64,000 nt of DNA, taken from NCBI GenBank assembly GCA_021286645.1, contig JAJTBZ010000064.1:62001-126000 (forward strand), read 5' to 3'. Below the pieces are notes generated by a model that saw only the letters and a list, made by a program, of their open reading frames with translations, was not told where the DNA came from and ran no database searches. Shown here one piece after another: positions 17,488-24,660 of this stretch. The translations under genes were made by a program, and so were the position numbers. Source of the DNA: Ignavibacteria bacterium (lineage in GTDB: Bacteria; Bacteroidota; Ignavibacteria; Ignavibacteriales; Ignavibacteriaceae). Within the stretch, counting starts at the first letter, position 1, and each line of letters starts with the position of its first letter.

Positions 17488-18981
17488 ATGGTGGAAGATT
17501 GTAAAGGCCATATCCTTGTTGTAGACGATGAGGAAGCACTGAGAACCGCGGTGCGGCGAATTCTCGAAATGGAAGGTTTCGAAGTAAAGGAAGCACATAA
17601 TGGTTCAGAAGGCATCAGTTTTGGTACTACTACCGAATATGATTTGGCTTTGATCGATTTAAAAATGCCGGATAGAAATGGGATTGAAGTTCTCAAGGAA
17701 ATCCGGCATACTTTCCCTAATACGGTTTGCTTTATGGCTACCGCGTATGCCTCGTACGAGACCGCGGTTGAAGCGACAAAACTTGGCGCCGATGGTTACA
17801 TACTAAAACCATTCTCACCCGATGAGCTGATTAACCAGCTTAATTCAGGCATACGCAAACGTAAATTGTTGCTCGAAACTGAACGCCTGAAGAAAGAACG
17901 CGAAGAAAGTTTACTTGAAGTGGCTTTTGAGCGTACCCGCCTGAAAACTATTATTAACTCAATTACCGATGGTGTAATTGTAATTAATAAAAAAGAGGAA
18001 CTTGCCTATTTTAACCAGGCGGCATTAAAACTGCTCGATGTTACTTATCTTCCCCTGGGTATTCCTGTAACCGAGCATTTCCCTATTGAAGTGGCCCAAC
18101 TGCTGAGTGAAAAATTTTTTGAAGTTGAAGAACAACAAAGTTCGTTTTCTATTGAAGTTGAAATTAAACCAAATAATGAACTAATACTTGAAGCAACTTT
18201 TAGCCCCATATTACAGGCCGATGGCAAGCTTGCGGGCGTTGTGGTAGTATTGAAAAATATTACCGAGTTTAAGCGCCTTGAGTTAATCAAATCGCAGTTC
18301 GTATCTATGGTGGCGCATGAATTGAAGGCCCCTATCGCTGCATCGATCGGATTTATCGATATTATGCGGAAACCAGAGTTGAATATCAGTCAGGAGCAGC
18401 AAATCGATTTTCTTAACAGGACACACGGGCGCCTGCAATCGCTGTTAACAATGGTTAATGACCTGCTGGATATTTCACGAATGGAATTGAACAAAGTTAC
18501 ACGTGAGATAAAAGAAGTTATTGTAGAGGAAACCATAGCCGAAGTTGCCGGCTTGTTTACTGTAGAATTGCAAAAGAAAGACCTGACACTTAGCCTGCCG
18601 GGTCCCGACGAAAAACATATTATAAAAGTAGATCAAAATGAGTTTTTACGGTTGCTTACCAACCTGGTAAGTAACGCGATTAAGTACAATAAAGAGCACG
18701 GAACGATATATATAACTGTAAAGGCTGATGCCTATTATACTGTTATTTCTGTTCGCGATACCGGTATCGGGTTGCGTCCTGAAGATAAAGACCGCTTGTT
18801 TAGCGAGTTTTTCCGTGCGAAGAATGAGTTCACTAAGAATATTCATGGTACAGGGCTGGGGCTCTCTATCGTGAAACGAATCATTGAGGCGTATTCCGGT
18901 AAGATTGAATGTCAAAGTACTTATGGCGAAGGAACTGAATTCATTATATCGTTCCCGGTTATACCCATTGAACAGGCATAA
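17488..18981 (+). CDS. Hybrid receiver-PAS-histidine kinase
   Basis: 497 residues. An N-terminal receiver (acceptor Asp57 in L-I-D-L-K-M-P-D, Lys107 in L-K-P-F) leads through a coiled-coil linker (about 115-150) to a PAS domain (about 150-265). HisKA follows, with M-V-A-H-E-L-K-A-P-I, and an ATP-binding domain has N-A-I-K-Y, D-T-G-I-G-L and G-T-G-L-G-L-S boxes. Having the receiver at the N-terminus of a kinase fits a phosphorelay: the upstream hydrogenase-like kinase could phosphorylate this receiver and so modulate the second kinase. The spacing of 8 bases to the preceding response regulator supports one transcript. Confidence 0.9.
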   Translation: MVEDCKGHILVVDDEEALRTAVRRILEMEGFEVKEAHNGSEGISFGTTTEYDLALIDLKMPDRNGIEVLKEIRHTFPNTVCFMATAYASYETAVEATKLGADGYILKPFSPDELINQLNSGIRKRKLLLETERLKKEREESLLEVAFERTRLKTIINSITDGVIVINKKEELAYFNQAALKLLDVTYLPLGIPVTEHFPIEVAQLLSEKFFEVEEQQSSFSIEVEIKPNNELILEATFSPILQADGKLAGVVVVLKNITEFKRLELIKSQFVSMVAHELKAPIAASIGFIDIMRKPELNISQEQQIDFLNRTHGRLQSLLTMVNDLLDISRMELNKVTREIKEVIVEETIAEVAGLFTVELQKKDLTLSLPGPDEKHIIKVDQNEFLRLLTNLVSNAIKYNKEHGTIYITVKADAYYTVISVRDTGIGLRPEDKDRLFSEFFRAKNEFTKNIHGTGLGLSIVKRIIEAYSGKIECQSTYGEGTEFIISFPVIPIEQA

Positions 18982-19040
18982 AATAAATGCTTTTAGTGCA
19001 TAAATAAAATCATTCATTCATTCATTAGTTGAGGAAACCA

Positions 19041-19409
19041 ATGTCTTTGATCGCAGTTATCGATGATGATCAGGATATTCTCGAAGCCAGTTCTCTAATA
19101 CTGAGAGCCAGGGGTTTCGAAGTCATTTCAGCCAACAATCCGGATGACGGGTACAAAATCATTAAAGAGAAGAATCCTGATCTGATTATTCTTGATGTGA
19201 TTATGAACGAACCGGACGACGGCTTCTTTCTGGCACAAAAACTTCGCCGGGAAAAAATAGCCACTCCTATTATAATGTACACCTCAATCGCTAAAGCCAC
19301 AGGTCTTGATTTTACATCAGGCAATATGATACCTGTTGACGAATTTGTAGAAAAACCTATCTCGCCCGATGAGTTAATCGCGAAGGTAGAAAAATTTTTG
19401 AAACGTTAA
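19041..19409 (+). CDS. Single-domain response regulator
   Basis: A 122-residue receiver domain. D-D-D is near residues 8-10, the acceptor Asp is in I-I-L-D-V-I-M-N-E-P-D-D-G-F-F-L and the conserved Lys is in V-E-K-P-I-S. I chose ATG 19041 because GAGGA at 19031-19035 precedes it; an in-frame TTG at 19029 overlaps that site. It sits between the hybrid kinase and hydC, 12 bases before the latter. It is related to the receiver at 17075 and, like it, has no output domain. Confidence 0.9.
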   Translation: MSLIAVIDDDQDILEASSLILRARGFEVISANNPDDGYKIIKEKNPDLIILDVIMNEPDDGFFLAQKLRREKIATPIIMYTSIAKATGLDFTSGNMIPVDEFVEKPISPDELIAKVEKFLKR

Positions 19410-19421
19410 CAGGAGGGTACA

Positions 19422-19895
19422 ATGCTGGTATATGAAAAAAATGAACTGGTTAGTGAGATTGAATCATTAACAATTAAGCATGGCGATACTCGTGATGCCC
19501 TCATTCCGATTTTACAGGAAATGCAGGCGAAATATCATGGGATATCTGACTTTGCTCAACAGGAAATTGCACGGAGATTATCAATTCATCCGGTAGAAGT
19601 ATATAGCGTTATCTCATTTTATTCATTCCTGAGCGCGAAAACGCTTGGCCGGAACGTTGTCCGGTTATGTAAAACCATTTCTTGCGATTTGGCAGGTAAA
19701 AACGATATTGTTAACGCAATAGAGCGCGAACTCGGGATAAAATTTGGCGAAACCACAAAGGACAAAAGGATTACCCTGGAATATACAAACTGTTTAGGTA
19801 TGTGTGATCAGGGCCCGGCCATGATGGTTAACGAACGGGTATATGGAAAACTTACCCCGGAAAAAGCCGTTGCAATTATCAATGAAATAAAGTGA
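19422..19895 (+). CDS. hydC: NAD-linked [FeFe] hydrogenase subunit, NuoE-like [2Fe-2S] protein
   Basis: 157 residues of the NuoE/HydC thioredoxin-fold family. An N-terminal helical bundle (about 1-75) precedes the fold carrying one [2Fe-2S] cluster, with cysteines in C-K-T-I-S-C and C-L-G-M-C. In trimeric hydrogenases this subunit pairs with the flavoprotein HydB and passes or tunes electrons near the FMN. AGGAGGG precedes the ATG, and hydB starts 10 bases later. NuoE of complex I is the alternative, but the hydA downstream decides the case. Confidence 0.92.
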   Translation: MLVYEKNELVSEIESLTIKHGDTRDALIPILQEMQAKYHGISDFAQQEIARRLSIHPVEVYSVISFYSFLSAKTLGRNVVRLCKTISCDLAGKNDIVNAIERELGIKFGETTKDKRITLEYTNCLGMCDQGPAMMVNERVYGKLTPEKAVAIINEIK

Positions 19896-19905
19896 GGAAC
19901 AGACT

Positions 19906-21114
19906 ATGGAAATCGGAATTGAGAAAACCGCTCGCCGGGGCTTTGTTCTGTTCACTGATTATGCTCAAGGCTCAGCGATTAAAAAAGCAATTGAAGTTGG
20001 CCGGGAAAATGTACTTTTCGAAGTACGTGATTCAAAACTAAAAGGCCGTGGTGGTGCAGGCTTCCCTACTTCAACCAAGTGGATGATTACTGCTGCTGCT
20101 ACTGCTGAAAAAAAATATATTGTTTGTAATGCCGATGAAGGTGAACCCGGTACATTTAAAGACCGCGTCCTTTTATTGGAATACCCGAGTATTGTTTTTG
20201 ACGGCATGGTTATTGCCGGATATACTATTGGTGCGGAATATGGCATTCTGTACCTTAGGGCTGAATACACGTATATGTACACCGCCCTGCTGGATTATCT
20301 GGATAACATGCGCAAAAATAATCTCTTGGGGAAAGATATCCAGGGTAAAGCAGGCTTTAACTTTGATATCGAAATCCGCCTGGGATCGGGTGCCTATGTA
20401 TGCGGCGAAGAAACTGCACTTATTGAATCGCTCGAAGGACAGCGCGGAGAACCCCGTAACAGGCCACCCTACCCGGTTAATACCGGCTATATGGGCTTCC
20501 CCACGGTAGTGAACAATGTTGAAACTCTTGCCTCCATTCCGCATATTGTATTAAAAGGCGGTGAATGGTTTAGGAACCACGGAACAGATAAATCTACCGG
20601 ATCAAAACTGTTTTCAGTTTCTGGTGATTGTGACCGCCCGGGTGTGTATGAATTACCCTGGGGTATATCCATTCGTGAACTTCTGGATATTGTTGGCGCC
20701 CAAAATACAAAAGCGGTACAGGTCGGTGGTGCTTCGGGAGTTTGTATCCCGAAGAGCCAGTTCCACAGGAAATTAGCGTATGAAGATGCGGCTACCGGTG
20801 GTTCGATCATGGTATTTAATGAATCCCGTGATATGCTGAAAGTACTTCATAATTTTATGGATTTCTTTGTTGAAGAATCCTGCGGGCAATGTACTCCTTG
20901 CCGTGTCGGTAACGAACGACTTCTGGAAGGTGTGGAGAAATTGATTAATGGTAATTTTACCTTTTCATTCATCCGCAACCTGAAGGAACTTGGTTATACG
21001 ATGCAGGCAGCATCGAAGTGCGGGTTAGGCCAATCGAGCCCTAACGCGTTTTTATCGATATTAGAAAATTTCAGCGATGAGATTTACCAGTCTAAAGGAG
21101 GAAGCCATGTCTAA
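19906..21114 (+). CDS. hydB: NAD-linked [FeFe] hydrogenase flavoprotein subunit, NuoF-like (short form)
   Basis: A 402-residue NuoF-type subunit binding FMN, NAD(H) and one [4Fe-4S] cluster. The flavin loop is G-R-G-G-A-G-F-P-T, the nucleotide-binding stretch is G-S-G-A-Y-V-C-G-E-E-T-A-L, an SLBB segment follows, and cluster cysteines are in S-C-G-Q-C-T-P-C-R plus a later Cys. It has neither the N-terminal [2Fe-2S] thioredoxin-like domain nor the C-terminal two-[4Fe-4S] ferredoxin domain present in HydB of electron-bifurcating enzymes (about 500-630 residues). It ends straight after the core. The stop overlaps the hydA start by 8 bases. This architecture favours an NADH-dependent, ferredoxin-independent hydrogenase. 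Confidence 0.92.
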   Translation: MEIGIEKTARRGFVLFTDYAQGSAIKKAIEVGRENVLFEVRDSKLKGRGGAGFPTSTKWMITAAATAEKKYIVCNADEGEPGTFKDRVLLLEYPSIVFDGMVIAGYTIGAEYGILYLRAEYTYMYTALLDYLDNMRKNNLLGKDIQGKAGFNFDIEIRLGSGAYVCGEETALIESLEGQRGEPRNRPPYPVNTGYMGFPTVVNNVETLASIPHIVLKGGEWFRNHGTDKSTGSKLFSVSGDCDRPGVYELPWGISIRELLDIVGAQNTKAVQVGGASGVCIPKSQFHRKLAYEDAATGGSIMVFNESRDMLKVLHNFMDFFVEESCGQCTPCRVGNERLLEGVEKLINGNFTFSFIRNLKELGYTMQAASKCGLGQSSPNAFLSILENFSDEIYQSKGGSHV

Positions 21115-22984
21115 AGCAAAAGAAAATCGTGCACCGGTAAGTCAACAGTCGCATAAAATTGAAAAGCCGGCTGATCCGAATTCAATCGGTGCAAATATTA
21201 CCATAGAAATAAACGAGAAAAAAGTCAGCGTTCCGTTAGGGACGACTATATTGGATGCATGCAGGCAAAATCAGGTACATATACCAACTCTATGCCATCA
21301 TGAAGACTTGTGCATAGCAGGCGTATGCCGTGTATGCGCTGTTGAGGTTGAAGGAATGCGTACATTACAGGCAGCCTGCGCGTTTCCTATTACCGCACAA
21401 ATGAAAATTAAAACATCAACCGAAAGAGTTCGTAAAGCCAGACGACATATTATTGATCTTCTGCTGAGTGAACATCACGGCGAGTGCTACGCGTGCGTGC
21501 GTAACCGTAATTGCGAGTTGCGTAACTTAGCTGCCGAATATGGTGTTGACGGGTTTACATTCGGGCATCGTGAGAAAAAGATGCATGAAATCGACCGTTC
21601 GTCATATTCAGTATTGCGCGATATGGATAAATGCGTGCTCTGCCGTCGTTGTGTACGTACATGTATCGATTTACAGGAAGTTGGCGTACTCGAAGCCATA
21701 GGCCGTGGAAATCAAACAAGAATTTCTACGTTTATGGATAAACCGCTTTCCGAGGTAATTTGTATTAATTGCGGTCAGTGTATAAACCGCTGCCCAACCG
21801 GCGCGTTGTTTACCAATGATCCCTCTGACGATATCTGGCGCGCGATTGATGACCCTACCAAGCATGTTGTTATACAAACCGCACCTTCACCACGCGCGGC
21901 AATATGCGAAGAATTTGGTATGGAAGCCGGTACATCATTAACACAGGAACTGAATACCGCCCTCCGCCGTATTGGTTTCGATAAGGTTTTTGATACGAAC
22001 TATACAGCAGATCTTACAATTATGGAAGAAGGTACTGAACTTCTCCTCCGATTGAAAAAAGCTCTTGTTGACAAAGATCCTGATGTGAAATTACCACAAT
22101 TTACATCATGTTCTCCGGGATGGGTGAAGTTTATTGAACACTTCTACCCTGATTGTCTGGATTATCTTTCAACGGCAAAATCACCACAGCAGATGTTTGG
22201 GGCACTTACAAAAACATTCTATGCCCAGGAGTACAATATTGATCCGAAAGATATTGTAACAGTTGCGGTTATGCCTTGCTCTGCAAAGAAATTCGAGTGT
22301 AACCGGCCGGAAATGACTTCATCGGGTTACAAAGACGTTGATTACGGTTTAACTACACGTGAACTGGCTACAATGATTAAGGAAGCAGGTATATTCCTGC
22401 CCGAAATGCCCAAGACAGGTTTTGATGATCCGTTTGGTGAAGCTTCTGGCGCGGGATTAATATTCGGCGCAACGGGCGGTGTTATGGAAGCAGCCTTGCG
22501 TACCGCTTATGAAATTGTTACCGGGCGCGAAGTGCCTTTTGAAAACCTAAACATTACACCATGTCGTGGTTTTGAGGGTATCAAGCAAGCATCAGTAAAA
22601 TTAGAAGGATGTGTTCCTGATTGGAGTTTCCTGGAAGGCGCAGAATTAAAATTTGTTGTTGCTCATGGAACGGCGAACGCACGTGCAGTTATGGAAATGT
22701 TTAAACGCGGTGAGCTGAACGATGTTCAGTTTATTGAGATCATGGGATGCCCTGGCGGGTGTATCGGCGGCGGCGGTCAACCAATACCTACATCACCGGA
22801 AATACGGCAAAAACGCGCTGAAGCTATTTATGCAGAAGATGAGTCATTGCCATTACGGAAATCGCATGAAAATCCACACGTGAAGTATTTGTATGAAAAA
22901 TTCCTGCCTGAAGGTCCTTGCGGACACAAATCGCATGAATTGTTACATACACACTATACAAAGCGTGGAAGTTTTATTGTTTAA
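21107..22984 (+). CDS. hydA: [FeFe] hydrogenase catalytic subunit of a trimeric NAD-linked enzyme
   Basis: A 625-residue group-A hydrogenase. In order: a [2Fe-2S] domain (Cys63/74/77/91); a His-Cys3 [4Fe-4S] motif (His123, Cys127/130/136); a two-cluster ferredoxin domain (Cys176/179/182/186 and 219/222/225/229); the H-cluster domain with L1 T-S-C-S-P-G-W at 333-339, L2 M-P-C-S-A-K-K-F-E at 389-397 and L3 with Cys548 and Cys552; and a small-subunit-like tail. It interconverts protons and H2 using electrons from NADH via HydB/HydC. L1 reads C-S where the textbook motif has C-C. ATG 21107 is preceded by AAAGGAGG. No maturases HydE, HydF or HydG are in the window. Confidence 0.95.
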   Translation: MSKAKENRAPVSQQSHKIEKPADPNSIGANITIEINEKKVSVPLGTTILDACRQNQVHIPTLCHHEDLCIAGVCRVCAVEVEGMRTLQAACAFPITAQMKIKTSTERVRKARRHIIDLLLSEHHGECYACVRNRNCELRNLAAEYGVDGFTFGHREKKMHEIDRSSYSVLRDMDKCVLCRRCVRTCIDLQEVGVLEAIGRGNQTRISTFMDKPLSEVICINCGQCINRCPTGALFTNDPSDDIWRAIDDPTKHVVIQTAPSPRAAICEEFGMEAGTSLTQELNTALRRIGFDKVFDTNYTADLTIMEEGTELLLRLKKALVDKDPDVKLPQFTSCSPGWVKFIEHFYPDCLDYLSTAKSPQQMFGALTKTFYAQEYNIDPKDIVTVAVMPCSAKKFECNRPEMTSSGYKDVDYGLTTRELATMIKEAGIFLPEMPKTGFDDPFGEASGAGLIFGATGGVMEAALRTAYEIVTGREVPFENLNITPCRGFEGIKQASVKLEGCVPDWSFLEGAELKFVVAHGTANARAVMEMFKRGELNDVQFIEIMGCPGGCIGGGGQPIPTSPEIRQKRAEAIYAEDESLPLRKSHENPHVKYLYEKFLPEGPCGHKSHELLHTHYTKRGSFIV

Positions 22985-23140
22985 GAGGTGAGGCCTGCCA
23001 TGTATCCGGAGGGGTTCGTGGCAGCGTGCGAGCAGATGGGGGAAAGGTGATACAGTGAATTCGAAAGTATAACCTTAATACCGCCGCTCAGTAGTTCGAA
23101 GGTGATAAGAATTGCGAGTGGCGGTTTAATTTTAAGCAAA

Positions 23141-23173
23141 AAAAAACCTGAATCAAACGATTCAGGTTTTTTT
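23141..23173. terminator. Bidirectional terminator between hydA and the T9SS protein
   Basis: AACCTGAATC, loop AAAC, then GATTCAGGTT, flanked by A residues on the left and T residues on the right. It can stop transcripts arriving from either side of this convergent gene pair. Confidence 0.92.
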
Positions 23174-23189
23174 ATAATCAGTAATTACA

Positions 23190-24416
23190 TTACTTCATTA
23201 AAATCAGTTTTTTCATTGCAACAAAGTTGCCAGCTTCAAGTTTATAGTAATAAACACCGGATGAGAATTTTGATCCGTCAAATGTGTATTCATGTTTGCC
23301 GGCCGCCAGCGATGAGTTGATTAATACAGCAACTTCTTTACCTAAACAGTTGAAAACAGTTAGCTTGGCATTGCCAACAGCAGGGGTTGTGAAAGAAATC
23401 TTTGTAACTGGGTTGAACGGATTCGGAAAATTCTGATTCAATGAGTAAGAAACGGGTTGTTTAACAGTTACTTCCAGAGTATTTGAATAATTGGTGGTCC
23501 CGTCGTTATCAACTTGTTTCAGGCGATAGTACATCGTTCCCTGAACAGTTTTGCTATCAACAAAGCTGTAATCATGTGCAGTTGCCGAATATCCATTTCC
23601 TGCTACGAAGCCAAGATCTGCCCAGTTTACCTGGTCAGTTGACCGCAGTACATGGAAACCGGCGTTATTGGTTTCAGAAGCGGTATTCCAGTTTAATTTT
23701 ACTGCATCGCGGATTAGCGAGTAATTGAATGCTGCTAATTCGACAGGTAGTGGACTGGTAGAACGAATGCTCAGGTTGTTAAAAAATAAGTTATCACGGC
23801 CATCACTGCCCGAACTTCCTATATACACATGGAAACCGGTTACTCGACCAGTTGTAGTGATTACTCCTGAAGTGCGTACATCTGAACCGCGGGTAAGTTT
23901 TGCCATAATTGCAGTTGAAGAAAGTGCCATAACTTCGATTTTGAAAATTGAAGTAGCAGAATAAGACCAACCAAGATTCACATCTGAACCACTTGCTCCT
24001 TCACGTACATAATAGTTATCGGACTGGCAGCGGAAATGATAAACTACCGTACTGCCAACTTTAACGTCAATCCCCTTATTTCCATTTCTCCATTGAATTG
24101 CCAAGTCGATTCTGAATGTATTGTTATCGGCCAAAGATGATGAAAAAGAGCGGGAAGCATTAGCAAACATATCGCCCTGATTACCATACATACCAAAATC
24201 TTTAGATGTTGCATCAAGGTCACCGAAGCCGCTTGCAGCAGCATCACCGAGGAAAAAACCAGCATAACCGGTGCTGCCGGTTGTGGTTAATGACCAGGCA
24301 CCAAATCCGGTACCGGCATTCGAAGCATCTGTCCATGAATTATAGTTATTTGCAACGTCGCTCTGTGCGAAAGCATAAACACAGAATAGCATAGAAAGCA
24401 ATATGAGTTTTTTCAT
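23190..24416 (-). CDS. Secreted protein with T9SS type A C-terminal sorting domain
   Basis: 408 residues. A signal peptide (residues 1-18, ending A-F-A-Q) is followed by a region of unknown fold, about 25-210, probably a beta-sandwich. A fibronectin-like segment begins L-P-V-E-L-A-A-F and leads to a C-terminal sorting domain starting N-F-P-N-P-F-N-P and ending M-K-K-L-I-L-M-K. That tail directs export through the type IX secretion system and attachment outside the cell. I chose ATG 24416, with GGAG six bases upstream, over an in-frame GTG at 24422. I recognise no enzymatic motif in the N-terminal part. Confidence 0.85.
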   Translation of the reverse strand: MKKLILLSMLFCVYAFAQSDVANNYNSWTDASNAGTGFGAWSLTTTGSTGYAGFFLGDAAASGFGDLDATSKDFGMYGNQGDMFANASRSFSSSLADNNTFRIDLAIQWRNGNKGIDVKVGSTVVYHFRCQSDNYYVREGASGSDVNLGWSYSATSIFKIEVMALSSTAIMAKLTRGSDVRTSGVITTTGRVTGFHVYIGSSGSDGRDNLFFNNLSIRSTSPLPVELAAFNYSLIRDAVKLNWNTASETNNAGFHVLRSTDQVNWADLGFVAGNGYSATAHDYSFVDSKTVQGTMYYRLKQVDNDGTTNYSNTLEVTVKQPVSYSLNQNFPNPFNPVTKISFTTPAVGNAKLTVFNCLGKEVAVLINSSLAAGKHEYTFDGSKFSSGVYYYKLEAGNFVAMKKLILMK

Positions 24417-24627
24417 GCCCACTCCAATAAATAATTTTAGTTTAAACTATTTTCTCAACCAATTGCTAAAATACACAGGGGGATGGGTTTAATCTAATTA
24501 TAAGAATTTTTATAATGGTGAAAGGGGCGAAAAATGAAGTAAAATGTGCTGTTTGTAACAGGGATCCTTAATAATTTGCGGAAAAATGGGGGATGGCTGA
24601 AAAAGATTTGCTTTTTGTTCAGGAATA

Positions 24628-24655
24628 GGGCTATCCATCGGGTGACGGATAGCCC
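24628..24655 (-). terminator. Inverted repeat downstream of tex
   Basis: GGGCTATCC and GGATAGCCC form a perfect 9-base stem with a 10-base loop, 6 bases past the tex stop. No T-run follows on the minus strand, so this may be a Rho-independent terminator of poor quality or an mRNA 3'-end stabiliser. Confidence 0.5.
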
Positions 24656-24660
24656 AAATT

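Noticed and set aside
19422-21114. Complex I subunits NuoE and NuoF
   Set aside because: The following hydA gene, overlapping the flavoprotein gene, shows these belong to a hydrogenase; no other nuo genes are present.
22985-23100. A tiny reading frame of 16 codons at 23000 after hydA
   Set aside because: It is too short to support and is better explained as part of a hairpin-rich 3' region.
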